NCBI GenBank assembly: GCA_945860705.1
Contig: CAMART010000009.1
Span: forward strand, 1 to 38,247
DNA from: Chitinophaga pinensis
GTDB taxonomy: Bacteria > Bacteroidota > Bacteroidia > Chitinophagales > CAMDFR01
DNA: 38,247 nucleotides
Direction of reading: 5' to 3'
In this document: piece by piece, positions 1 through 8,247 of the stretch
How the letters are laid out: every line of letters starts with the position of its first letter
Position numbering within the stretch: position 1 is the stretch's first letter
Translations under genes and position numbers: made by a program
The notes under the pieces: model-generated
Database searches by the model: none
What the model was told of the DNA's origin: nothing
What the model saw: only the letters and a program-made list of their open reading frames with translations

Positions 1-140
1 TAGATGAGTTCAATTTTAGATTTAACAATAGAGGTGGAGAACTACGAAAAAACATTTTCAATCACCTACTGACCCATTGTATTTACGCAAAACCATCTAC
101 TTATTCAATGTTAATCAATAAATGCGACTTAAGTGGTTAA
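1..140 (+). CDS. C-terminal fragment of ISXO2/IS1595-like transposase (cut by window edge)
   Basis: An open frame runs from the window edge to a TAA at 138-140 and gives 45 residues that begin DEFNFRFNNRGG and end KCDLSG. The D-E-F-x-F-R-F-N signature followed by a short helix (IFNHLL) resembles the C-terminus of DDE transposases of the IS1595 group (ISXO2-like domain), where a YxDEFxFRFN segment is typical. Only the tail is visible, so I cannot say whether the element is intact, and I saw no clear terminal inverted repeat in the next 80 bases. The assignment rests on one short motif recalled from the family. Confidence 0.55.
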   Translation, partial: DEFNFRFNNRGGELRKNIFNHLLTHCIYAKPSTYSMLINKCDLSG

Positions 141-227
141 TCCAATAAAATAATAATATAAGCTAATTTTGTGGCATAATTTGTGCTCTTTGAATCATAC
201 ATAAATTATTAATCCAAAATACATATC

Positions 228-1382
228 ATGAAAATTTTAAAAATTACAATCGCATTGCTGTTTATCCTTTCTTCTGTATTTGCACAAGATAAATACATCA
301 TCAAAGAAGTAAAACAAACGATGAGCAAAGGCTCTCAAACAGGCTTACAAGTTACACTTCCTAATACTACTACTAAAGATGTAGAAGAGGCAATCAGAGA
401 AGTAATGAAACCATACAAAACTAAAATCGATTATACTGACAAAACAAAAGCAGAACTAATGGCAGATGATGCTACTATATCTACTTTAAGTGACAATACG
501 GTTGATGTCCATTTTCAAATGCTAGCTAGCGGTACTTCAGTAGTACTCACAAATTACTTCAATTTAGGTGGGATTTTTGTAAGCACAACTACTACTCCAG
601 ATAAATACAAACAAGCTGAAGCTATTACAAATAAAATAATAGGTAAAGTAGCAGCAAATGGAATGGCTGCAGAGATCGAAAATGCTACTAAAAACGTAAG
701 CTCACTAGAAGGAAACTTAAAAGACCTACAATCTGAAAAAGAGAAATTAAATTCAGGTATCGAAAAAAGTAAAAAAGAAATCAGTGATGACGAAACAGCT
801 ATCAAAACTAATGAAACTACATTAGCTACCAATAAAACAACTTTAGATACTAAAAATACTGAATTTACAAAAGAAAAGGAAGCTATCGCTCAACTAAACC
901 CTGCAGCTATTCAAGAGCAAATAAAAGTAATAGATGGCGATATGAAAAAAATGCAAGCAGACAATGAAAAAGCAACTAAAGAGATAGCTAGCAAACAAGC
1001 ACAAATAGATAAATTGAAAGCAGAAATAGATGCAATCAATGCTACAGTAAAGACTAACGAATCTACTATAGTTACTAAAAAAACAGAATTGGATAAACTA
1101 AACACTACTCTTGCAAGCAATAATGTAGATGAAAGACAAAAGAAATTAAAAGAAATGGAAGCTGAGGTAAAAAGAGTGCAAGGCGAAGGCGAAAAAATAG
1201 TAAAAGACTCTGAATCTAAAAAAGCGAATATCGAAAAAAACAAAACTAATATCATTACATCTGAGACTAATATCAAAACAAATGCAACTAGTATAGCTAC
1301 AAAACAAGCAGAAATAGAGAAAGCAAAAAAAGACTTGGAGGCATTGAAAAATATACAAAAAATGTATGTAGATATGAAGTAA
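228..1382 (+). CDS. Secreted coiled-coil protein, first of a tandem paralogous pair
   Basis: 384 residues, family not recognised. A signal peptide (about residues 1-19, ending SSVFAQ) implies export. Residues about 20-140 form a globular N-terminal domain shared with the next gene; shared marks include IKEV-QTM-KG, ELxADDxxI and YNLGGI/FNLGGI followed by TPDKY. From about residue 145 to the end the protein is Lys/Glu/Asn/Thr-rich with heptad character, predicting a long coiled coil. No lipobox, T9SS tail or OmpA domain is visible. The next gene has the same length and layout and starts 43 bases after this stop, so the pair is probably one transcript ended by the hairpin at 2604-2631. A structural or envelope-spacer role is possible but not shown. 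Confidence 0.85.
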   Translation: MKILKITIALLFILSSVFAQDKYIIKEVKQTMSKGSQTGLQVTLPNTTTKDVEEAIREVMKPYKTKIDYTDKTKAELMADDATISTLSDNTVDVHFQMLASGTSVVLTNYFNLGGIFVSTTTTPDKYKQAEAITNKIIGKVAANGMAAEIENATKNVSSLEGNLKDLQSEKEKLNSGIEKSKKEISDDETAIKTNETTLATNKTTLDTKNTEFTKEKEAIAQLNPAAIQEQIKVIDGDMKKMQADNEKATKEIASKQAQIDKLKAEIDAINATVKTNESTIVTKKTELDKLNTTLASNNVDERQKKLKEMEAEVKRVQGEGEKIVKDSESKKANIEKNKTNIITSETNIKTNATSIATKQAEIEKAKKDLEALKNIQKMYVDMK

Positions 1383-1425
1383 TTTTTAAATAAAAATTTA
1401 ATAATAAACCAATAAATTATATATA

Positions 1426-2580
1426 ATGAACTCAATTTTAAAATCAATAGTACTACTGCTTATTACTACGAGTACACTTTTTGCTCAAGAAACAATAGTG
1501 ATAAAAGAAGTGACACAGACAATGACTAAAGGCGATAATCCTGGACTTCAAAGTACATTTAAAAGCACTACTACCAAAGATATAGAAGCAGCTATTAAAT
1601 CATTTTTGTCTACTTATAAAGCAAATATTGTAGCCTCTGAAACAAATAAAAGTGAACTAATAGCAGATGATGTGATGATACCAAGCATCAGTGATAATAC
1701 TATAGATATTCATTATCAAATGCTTCAAGCAGGCACTGATGTGGTGCTTACAACTTATTACAACCTTGGAGGTATCTGGGCTAGCAGTACTAAAACTCCA
1801 GATAAGTATACCAAAGTATATGACCTTAGTAATAAGCTTGCTGGTAAAATCATGGCAATGTCTATGCAAAAATCTATAGACGATGCAGGAAATAAAGTTA
1901 AAGGTCTTGAGTCTGAATTGAAAGGTCTTGAGTCTGATAAAACTAAATTGGCAAATGAAATCGAGTCAGCAAAAAAAACAATTGCTAATTCAGAAAAAGC
2001 TATAGCAGAAAATACTTCAGACCTTACAAATCTTAAAAAAGCAGAAACTGAAAAAGTAACAGATATAGAAAAAGAAAAAGCAGCTCTAGCACAATTCAAT
2101 TTGACAGGACTTCAATCTCAAGTTAAAATATTAGAAAAAGAAAAAGCGACTTCTCAAAAATTAGTAGGTAAAAATAATGCTACTATAGCTAAAAATCAAG
2201 CTACTATTTCTAAGCTTATCACTGCCAACGACCAATTAGTTTCACAAAACAAAACGAATGAAGGTGCAGTAGCTAGTAAAACAGCTGAAATAACCAAGAT
2301 TAACGGAACTATCACTACTAATAACCTAGTAGAACGAGAAAAAAATCTTGCAAAACTTCAGAAAGAAGCAGCAAAACTTCAGTCTAGCCAAGAGAAAGTG
2401 ACTACAAATACAACAAAAACATCAGGTAATATAGATGAAAGTAAAACATTGATCACCAACAACGAAAAAGCAATAATAGAAAATATCAAAGCGCAAGAAG
2501 CTAAAAAACTAGCTATAACAAAAGCACAAGAAGAGTTGAAAAAACTCGTTGATACTCAAAATTTATATTTAAGTAAATAA
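1426..2580 (+). CDS. Secreted coiled-coil protein, second of a tandem paralogous pair
   Basis: 384 residues, the same length as its upstream neighbour. A signal peptide ends TSTLFAQ (about residues 1-20). The N-terminal domain to about residue 140 matches the first copy closely: IKEVTQTMTKG, ELIADDVMIPSISDNT and YNLGGIWASSTKTPDKY. The remaining 240 or so residues are a predicted coiled coil that has diverged much more than the N-terminal domain. This suggests that the globular part carries the conserved function and the coil is a spacer or oligomerisation rod. Function unknown. The ATG at 1426 follows an A/T-rich leader with no clear Shine-Dalgarno sequence, as is common in Bacteroidota. Confidence 0.85.
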   Translation: MNSILKSIVLLLITTSTLFAQETIVIKEVTQTMTKGDNPGLQSTFKSTTTKDIEAAIKSFLSTYKANIVASETNKSELIADDVMIPSISDNTIDIHYQMLQAGTDVVLTTYYNLGGIWASSTKTPDKYTKVYDLSNKLAGKIMAMSMQKSIDDAGNKVKGLESELKGLESDKTKLANEIESAKKTIANSEKAIAENTSDLTNLKKAETEKVTDIEKEKAALAQFNLTGLQSQVKILEKEKATSQKLVGKNNATIAKNQATISKLITANDQLVSQNKTNEGAVASKTAEITKINGTITTNNLVEREKNLAKLQKEAAKLQSSQEKVTTNTTKTSGNIDESKTLITNNEKAIIENIKAQEAKKLAITKAQEELKKLVDTQNLYLSK

Positions 2581-2603
2581 TAAGTAAATGCATAAAAACA
2601 CCT

Positions 2604-2631
2604 AAAAGCCTAGATTTTTCTAGGCTTTTTT
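2604..2631 (+). terminator. Intrinsic terminator after the coiled-coil gene pair
   Basis: Eleven-base arms AAAAGCCTAGA (2604-2614) and TCTAGGCTTTT (2619-2629) enclose a TTTT loop and run into a T-tract. It lies 24 bases after the stop at 2580 and separates the pair from the metK promoter. Confidence 0.85.
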
Positions 2632-2657
2632 GTTATATAGCTGTAATAATTGAATTC

Positions 2658-2688
2658 TTGTATACAGAAAAATATATTAGTACCTTTG
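2658..2688 (+). promoter_or_regulatory. metK promoter (TTG-N20-TACCTTTG)
   Basis: TACCTTTG at 2681-2688 fits the Bacteroidota -7 consensus TAnnTTTG, with TTG at 2658-2660 spaced 20 bases upstream. The resulting leader to the ATG at 2727 would be about 35 bases, too short for a SAM riboswitch. Confidence 0.65.
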
Positions 2689-2726
2689 CATCTCAATTTT
2701 TAAACACTATAAAAAGTTAAAATTCA

Positions 2727-3980
2727 ATGCCATATTTATTTACATCCGAATCAGTTTCAGAAGGACACCCAGATAAAGTATCTGATCAAATATCTGATGC
2801 ACTTATCGACAATTTTTTAGCATTTGATCCATCATCAAAAGTAGCTTGTGAAACTTTAGTAACTACAGGTCTTGTAGTACTTGCAGGTGAAGTAAAATCA
2901 AAAACATATTTAGATGTACAAGTGATAGCTAGAGATGTAATCAAAAAAATTGGCTATACAAAAGGCGAATATATGTTTGATGCGCACTCATGTGCTGTAC
3001 TTTCGGCTATACACGAGCAGTCTCCAGATATCAACCAAGGTGTAGAGAAAAAAGACAAAAAGAAACAAGGTGCTGGTGACCAAGGGATGATGTTTGGTTA
3101 TGCAACTAACGAAACAGCAAACTATATGCCTTTAGCATTAGATATAGCACATGCGATACTTATAGAGTTAGCAGCTATGCGTAGAGAGATGAAAGAGATT
3201 AAATACCTTCGTCCTGATGCAAAAAGCCAAGTAACACTAGAATATGATGACAATAACAATCCAATAAGAATCGATGCTATAGTAGTAAGTACTCAACACG
3301 ATGATTTTGATACAGAGCCTAAGATGTTGGCAAAAATCAGAAAAGATATCATCGATTTATTGATACCTAGAGTGATGAAAAAATACCCTATGTACAAACA
3401 CTTCTTTAATAATAAAATCAAGTATCATATCAATCCTACAGGTAAGTTTGTGATTGGAGGTCCACACGGTGATACAGGTCTTACAGGTAGAAAAATAATC
3501 GTAGATACATATGGTGGTAAAGGTGCTCACGGTGGTGGCGCATTCTCTGGTAAAGACCCAAGTAAAGTAGATAGAAGTGCTGCATATGCTACACGTCACA
3601 TAGCTAAAAACCTAGTAGCTGCAGGATTGTGCAAAGAAGTATTGGTGCAAGTATCTTATGCTATCGGAGTTGCTGAGCCTATGGGTATATTTATAGATAC
3701 ATATGGCACTGCTAATGTAAAAATGACTGATGGAGAAATAGCTAAAAAAGTATCTCAAATATTTGATATGACACCATATAGCATCGAAACTAGATTGAAA
3801 TTAAGAAATCCTATCTATAGCGAAACAGCTTCTTATGGTCATATGGGTAGAAAAAATGAAACAGTGACTAAAACATTTACATCTCCAGATGGCAAAACTA
3901 TCAAGAAAACAGTGGAGCTTTTCACATGGGAAAAATTAGACTATGTTGCTAAAGTAAAAACTGCATTCAAGTTGAAATAA
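2727..3980 (+). CDS. metK: S-adenosylmethionine synthase
   Basis: Makes S-adenosylmethionine from methionine and ATP in the cytosol, the methyl donor for the methyltransferases encoded further along. 417 residues, slightly longer than the usual 380-400. All signatures are present: [16 protein letters not shown] near the N-terminus, [15 protein letters not shown] around residue 117, [13 protein letters not shown] and the glycine-rich [15 protein letters not shown] loop in the central part, and [15 protein letters not shown] after it. The start matches the family N-terminus ([17 protein letters not shown]). It is monocistronic, with its own promoter at 2658-2688. Confidence 0.98.
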   Translation: MPYLFTSESVSEGHPDKVSDQISDALIDNFLAFDPSSKVACETLVTTGLVVLAGEVKSKTYLDVQVIARDVIKKIGYTKGEYMFDAHSCAVLSAIHEQSPDINQGVEKKDKKKQGAGDQGMMFGYATNETANYMPLALDIAHAILIELAAMRREMKEIKYLRPDAKSQVTLEYDDNNNPIRIDAIVVSTQHDDFDTEPKMLAKIRKDIIDLLIPRVMKKYPMYKHFFNNKIKYHINPTGKFVIGGPHGDTGLTGRKIIVDTYGGKGAHGGGAFSGKDPSKVDRSAAYATRHIAKNLVAAGLCKEVLVQVSYAIGVAEPMGIFIDTYGTANVKMTDGEIAKKVSQIFDMTPYSIETRLKLRNPIYSETASYGHMGRKNETVTKTFTSPDGKTIKKTVELFTWEKLDYVAKVKTAFKLK

Positions 3981-4066
3981 TATTTTCTATATACTATATA
4001 AAAAAGTCCGAAAATTATTTCAGGACGTTACAAATAACTAATTTTAATTTAAATTATAAATATTAG

Positions 4067-5068
4067 ATGATGAAAAAATTACTATTAGGTTTGTTTCTAT
4101 TTTTTTCTTTTGTAGTAAATGCACAGCATACTTTTTCAATAGTTGCAGTTGATTCTATAACAGGAGAAATAGGAAGTGCTGGTGCTACTTGTGGAGATAG
4201 CATCATTTGGCCTGGCACGCCAGGTGCAAAATTGATAAGTGATGTGATACCAGGTATAGGTGCTATACATACTCAATCATATTACCTTGAAGCAAATCAG
4301 ATTAATGCAAATAGCAGAATGATATTGGGTGATACACCTCAAGATATTATCAATTGGTTAGTAGCTAATGATGCAGATTTCAATTCCACAATTAGACAAT
4401 ATGGTGTTGTAGATTATAATGCTGGACATCCTAGAGCAGCTGCTTTTACAGGTTCAAATTGCTTTGATTATAAAAATCATATTGCTGTTTCTAATTATTC
4501 TATACAAGGGAATATATTATTAGGTCAAGAAATATTAGATTCTATGGAATCTAGATTTATCAATACTGAAGGCTGTTTAGTAGAAAAACTAATGGCAGCT
4601 TTGCAAGGGGCAAATGTAGTAGGTGCAGATACAAGATGTTCACCTTATGGTACTAGTTCATTATCAGCATTTTTAAGACTTGCAAAACCAACAGATATTG
4701 CAAATAATTTATTCATAGATTTGAATGTAGCAGCTACTGCTACTGGAGTTGAACCAATAGACGTACTACAAACCAGATATAATACTTGGAAGAGTATAAA
4801 TAACTATAATTGTAATTCAAGTCTTAATACAAATGATTTAATATTTGAAAAAAAAATAACATTATATCCAAATCCATGTAATAATATTTTACATATTCAA
4901 TTATTTGAGCAATCTAATAATGACATAAAAATAGTTGATTTGTACGGACGAATAATTTATGCAACTAAAGAAAATAATATTATTTCAATAAATACAGAGA
5001 AATTTGAAAGTGGTACTTACATAATTAAATATGGCGCTACACAAAAAAAGTTTTTTATTGTACATTAA
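4067..5068 (+). CDS. Secreted DUF1028 protein with T9SS type A C-terminal tail
   Basis: 333 residues. The signal peptide ends VVNAQ (about residues 1-20), directly followed by HTFSIVAVDSITGEIGSAGA, the opening of the DUF1028 domain, an Ntn-hydrolase-like fold of unconfirmed activity. The domain runs to about residue 245 (YNTWKSIN). After a short linker, residues about 262-333 form a secretion tail: LYPNPCNNILHI, a central DLYGR turn, then SGTYIIKYG and a final KKFFIVH. This is the classic type A T9SS sorting domain, so the enzyme is predicted to be released from or anchored on the cell surface. A second in-frame ATG lies one codon after the first, so the start is uncertain by one residue. The substrate is unknown. 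Confidence 0.85.
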   Translation: MMKKLLLGLFLFFSFVVNAQHTFSIVAVDSITGEIGSAGATCGDSIIWPGTPGAKLISDVIPGIGAIHTQSYYLEANQINANSRMILGDTPQDIINWLVANDADFNSTIRQYGVVDYNAGHPRAAAFTGSNCFDYKNHIAVSNYSIQGNILLGQEILDSMESRFINTEGCLVEKLMAALQGANVVGADTRCSPYGTSSLSAFLRLAKPTDIANNLFIDLNVAATATGVEPIDVLQTRYNTWKSINNYNCNSSLNTNDLIFEKKITLYPNPCNNILHIQLFEQSNNDIKIVDLYGRIIYATKENNIISINTEKFESGTYIIKYGATQKKFFIVH

Positions 5069-5320
5069 TTAAAAATTATTGCATCTTACATGGCTGGTGG
5101 CACACCAGATATATTAAAACTCACCCTCGTTTATCGAAGTGAAAAAGCATGCTATAAAATAGCGCTTGTATCGATATATATAAAACAATTTATTTTGGTA
5201 TTTATCATTTGCTAGGAGCTAAAACAATAAAAGTCACTCACGCATATTGCTTGACTGGTCAAATCGCTTGAGCCGATCGACAGATTGAAAGATTTGGGAA
5301 TAGATGAGCATATAAACTAA
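5069..5320. other. Gene-free stretch with a possible gene relic
   Basis: With the following terminator this is the only stretch of about 300 bases with no credible gene. It contains a small hairpin (CTGGTG 5094-5099 and CACCAG 5103-5108). The segment from about 5215 to 5320 looks less AT-biased than its surroundings. One frame near the end reads SLEPIDRLKDLGIDEHIN before a TAA, with in-frame stops not far upstream, and a neighbouring frame reads KVTHAYCLTGQIA. This could be a decayed, frameshifted gene end, but I recognise no family. Confidence 0.3.
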
Positions 5321-5352
5321 AAAAGCGAAGCACATATTTGTACTTCGCTTTT
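5321..5352 (-). terminator. Intrinsic terminator of the DUF4397 gene
   Basis: AAAAGCGAAG (5321-5330) pairs with CTTCGCTTTT (5343-5352). Read on the minus strand the stem is followed by TTTTTTAG. It lies 21 bases after the minus-strand stop at 5374 and could also stop plus-strand transcription arriving from the DUF1028 gene. Confidence 0.8.
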
Positions 5353-5373
5353 GTTATAACAAAAAATCTAATT

Positions 5374-6051
5374 TTAGTTATTTACTATGATTTGAGCACC
5401 TAGAGCTTCTGAGCCTGTTCCACCCAAAAATCCTTTAGCAAATACGGTGTATATTTTACCTGCTTCAAGCGTGATACCTGGCAAAGGTAATGCTACTGTA
5501 GTTGTACCAGCTACTCTTACCTCTAAGTTATATGTACCTGCATCAAGTGGAGTGAATGCTGTTGCATCTTTAAACGATTTGTTGCCAAATACTACTGCAC
5601 CACCTGTAACAGCTACATCTACCGCTGGAGCATTTGGAGATAAGTGTATAAATCTTACATGAGCTTTGCCAGATGCAGGAGCTGTAAGGTCATCAGCTAC
5701 TACCACTGCACTTATTTTTGATACAGAATCTACTGCAAATACTGAGTAGTTTTTGTTTTCGTCTATTGTTAAATCTGCGTTGATTACTGTAGTAGTAGTA
5801 CCAGCTACATTTACTTTAAAGTTTCTCATACCTGTTTCTACGCTTAGGTATGCAGTGCTGTTAGGAAATGTTAAATCTGCAGTATTTACTTTGGTATTAT
5901 CTACCAATAAATCTACTCCTGGAGCATTTGGTGAAGCATGTGTTACCATCACTTTTCCATAAGTTTTGTCTTTTTCTTTGTCACAAGATGTAGTAAATAC
6001 ACTCATAAGTACCACTGCTATCGCAGATAAAATCAAAATGTTTCTTTTCAT
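5374..6051 (-). CDS. DUF4397 lipoprotein with two tandem domains
   Basis: 225 residues. The N-terminus has a hydrophobic signal and a probable lipobox ending in Cys23 (FTTSC), followed by the charged stretch DKEKDK. That pattern fits a Bacteroidota lipoprotein export signal and predicts a surface-exposed lipoprotein. Two DUF4397-like repeats follow. The first begins VMVTHASPNAPGVDLLVD (about residues 33-120) and the second VRFIHLSPNAPAVDVAV (about 130-215). Each has the hallmark H-x-SPNAPxVD motif and a later YxVFA motif. The domain is a beta-sandwich of unknown function common in anchored proteins of this phylum. It is transcribed alone and ends at the hairpin at 5321-5352. Confidence 0.88.
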   Translation of the reverse strand: MKRNILILSAIAVVLMSVFTTSCDKEKDKTYGKVMVTHASPNAPGVDLLVDNTKVNTADLTFPNSTAYLSVETGMRNFKVNVAGTTTTVINADLTIDENKNYSVFAVDSVSKISAVVVADDLTAPASGKAHVRFIHLSPNAPAVDVAVTGGAVVFGNKSFKDATAFTPLDAGTYNLEVRVAGTTTVALPLPGITLEAGKIYTVFAKGFLGGTGSEALGAQIIVNN

Positions 6052-6288
6052 TTTTTTTATTATTTTTATTGTTAAGAATACACCTATAACTTTTTAAAAT
6101 GAAATATTGTTTAATCAAAAATTGAATTTAGTGTACATTTTTTGTGATTTTAACATAACTCGTTGATTAATAGAAAAGTTAAATTTACATTTATTTTTTT
6201 GAGTGGAATTGGTGTGTTAAGGTGTGATTTAAATAATATGTTGGTTATCAATACCTATGTTTCAAACAAAAATAGTATGTTATAATTT

Positions 6289-6999
6289 TTATTGCCCGCC
6301 TTTTGCTTTATATCTTTTATATCGTTCGTAAGCAGCTGTGATATAAGCTGCTAAATCATAATCGCTCACCGTTTTGATGTATTCATCATTGAGTCCCATA
6401 AAATCTATAAAATCCTCGAGCTGTTCATCAGGCATATCTAGTATTTCATAGCTGATATAGTTTCTGAGTAGTTCTTTTAAGAAAGCATTTCTTCTATCGT
6501 TATTTTCTAGTTTCTCTACCTCACGTTTTTGTTTTTCCGTTTTACTAAACATCTCATATAGTGCAGTAAAAGGACTTTCTAGTGCATTTACATTTTTATA
6601 TGTATTGGTGTTTTTTTCTCCCAATGCTTCTTTTTGTTTTTGCAGTTCTTTGATAGATTTTACATCAAATACAGTTACTTCTTTTAAAGTCTGAATATTC
6701 TTTTTCAAATAAATATTTAGTGCAAAAGTATCACTAGTTATTGATGAATCTTTTAAGCATATTTTCTGTAAAAAATAACCAATAGAGGAAACTAAAATAG
6801 TATCAGATTTATCTATCATCATCTGAAAAGTTCCATCCGGATTGGCCATCATACCCGTATTTTTTGTTTTGTTTGCTATTACTGGAAATATTACAGCAGA
6901 TTTAGTTTCATCCATTACTTTCCCTTTCAGCACTATTTTGTTTTGTGCATGTATTAAAGTGAATGATATCAAAAAGAAGTATAAAAGAAGTTGTTTCAA
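6289..6999 (-). CDS. CarboxypepD_reg-like domain protein, exported
   Basis: 236 residues. A signal peptide ends TLIHAQ (about residues 1-19). A carboxypeptidase-regulatory-like beta-sandwich spans about residues 20-110 (VLKGKVMDETKSAVIFPVI, NPDGTFQMMIDKSD, LVSSIGY, then LKEVTVFD), the same fold found at the N-terminus of TonB-dependent receptors, but no plug or barrel follows. The rest is a charged, mostly helical domain rich in Lys, Glu and Tyr, ending RYKRYKAKGGQ. The start is a TTG at 6997-6999 that directly follows the waaA stop codon in the same frame. No ATG fits the signal peptide, so translation is probably coupled to waaA. Function unknown. Confidence 0.8.
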   Translation of the reverse strand: MKQLLLYFFLISFTLIHAQNKIVLKGKVMDETKSAVIFPVIANKTKNTGMMANPDGTFQMMIDKSDTILVSSIGYFLQKICLKDSSITSDTFALNIYLKKNIQTLKEVTVFDVKSIKELQKQKEALGEKNTNTYKNVNALESPFTALYEMFSKTEKQKREVEKLENNDRRNAFLKELLRNYISYEILDMPDEQLEDFIDFMGLNDEYIKTVSDYDLAAYITAAYERYKRYKAKGGQ

Positions 7000-8241
7000 T
7001 TAAATAGTAGATTTTATTTGCTCATAAATTATTTCTGTACCACCTATGTTTTCGGTTATATATTGTTTTGCGGTAGCACATTTTTGAGTATACATAGTTT
7101 TATCATTTTCCATTGCAGTTATATAGTCTTCTATTTCTTTACTAGTATACACTATGCTGGCCACATTTCTCTCAAGTAGTATACTACATTCATATTGTTT
7201 TTTATGATGAGGTCCAAACATCACTGGTTTTTCATAAACAACAGCTTCAAGCACATTATGGACACTTACTCCAAAACCTCCTCCTACATAAGTATATTTT
7301 CCATGCTTGTAAAGTGACGCCAACATACCCATATTGTCTATGATTAATACAGATTCAAAAATACTTTCTTTATTTTCTATTAAAGAATATCTAATGTTAG
7401 GAATTGTTAATTTAGTTTCTATATAGCTGAGTGTATTTTCATTGATTTGATGTGGAGCTATGATATAGGCATACTCTGGATGATTATTTATAAAAGGGAA
7501 TAAAATATCTATATCAGCCTGCCAAGTACTACCAGCTACTAGTATGCAGTTTTTATTTACTAAAAAATTCTCAATATTTTTATTTTGTGTATTTGAATGA
7601 GCAATACTTTGAACTCTGTCCATTCGAGTATCTGGACATAGAATCGTTTCTTTTATTCCTATTTCTTCAAGCAACTTTTTACTGCTATCATTGATTATAA
7701 ATATTTTTGTGAAATAGTTTAGACAGTTTTTAAAAATATCTCCATACCACTTGAAGAAAACCTGCTCATCTCTAAAAGATGCAGATATCAAATATACGGG
7801 GAAGTTTTTTTGATGAATATATTTTAATGTGTTGATCCAAAACTCATACCTTACCCATATGACACAAGATGGATTCAGTTGGTCTATAAATAGTTTTATA
7901 TCGGTACCAGTATCATAGGGCAGATACATTACCATATCTGCTAAATCATAGTTTTTTCTAATTTCGTAACCAGAGGGAGAATAAAAAGTAACCACAATTT
8001 TTTTAGTTGAATTTGTATTTTTTATTTTTTCAATCATAGGTCTGGCTTGTTCAAACTCACCAAGCGATGAAGCATGTATCCAAATACACCCAGACATTTT
8101 TTGTAAGGAATTATTTTTTATTAATGCTTTTGTTGCATTCCTTCCATCTTTCCACTGTTGAGCTTTTTTATTAAACAATGAAGCAATAGAAATGAGTATA
8201 TGATATATCCTAAGAAAAAAATGGTAGATAAAAATTTGCAT
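7000..8241 (-). CDS. waaA: 3-deoxy-D-manno-octulosonic acid (Kdo) transferase
   Basis: A GT30-family glycosyltransferase that adds Kdo to lipid A precursor at the inner leaflet of the cytoplasmic membrane. 413 residues, normal length. An N-terminal hydrophobic segment (about residues 1-20) is the usual membrane anchor. WIHASSLGEFEQARP is the N-terminal signature with the catalytic-region Glu. WVRYEFWINTL and the VYLISASFR segment follow, and the C-terminal nucleotide-sugar half has TYVGGGFGVSVHNVLEA and PVMFGPHHKK. It lies between an outer-membrane barrel gene (6-base gap) and the CarboxypepD_reg-like gene (no gap), so the three form an envelope operon read from the promoter at 9011-9040. Confidence 0.95.
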   Translation of the reverse strand: MQIFIYHFFLRIYHILISIASLFNKKAQQWKDGRNATKALIKNNSLQKMSGCIWIHASSLGEFEQARPMIEKIKNTNSTKKIVVTFYSPSGYEIRKNYDLADMVMYLPYDTGTDIKLFIDQLNPSCVIWVRYEFWINTLKYIHQKNFPVYLISASFRDEQVFFKWYGDIFKNCLNYFTKIFIINDSSKKLLEEIGIKETILCPDTRMDRVQSIAHSNTQNKNIENFLVNKNCILVAGSTWQADIDILFPFINNHPEYAYIIAPHQINENTLSYIETKLTIPNIRYSLIENKESIFESVLIIDNMGMLASLYKHGKYTYVGGGFGVSVHNVLEAVVYEKPVMFGPHHKKQYECSILLERNVASIVYTSKEIEDYITAMENDKTMYTQKCATAKQYITENIGGTEIIYEQIKSTI

Positions 8242-8247
8242 ATGAAA

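Noticed and set aside
911-1447. Minus-strand open frames under the coiled-coil genes
   Set aside because: These are shadows caused by the A-rich, low-stop antisense of Lys/Glu/Thr-rich codons. They have no start context or protein-like composition of their own.
2641-2726. SAM riboswitch before metK
   Set aside because: The leader after the predicted promoter is only about 35 bases and A/T-rich with no paired helices, too short for any known SAM aptamer.
4006-4026. Stem-loop after metK (GTCCGAAA / TTTCAGGAC with a bulge)
   Set aside because: No T-tract follows, the stem is short and interrupted, and the distance to the next gene gives no clear regulatory reading.
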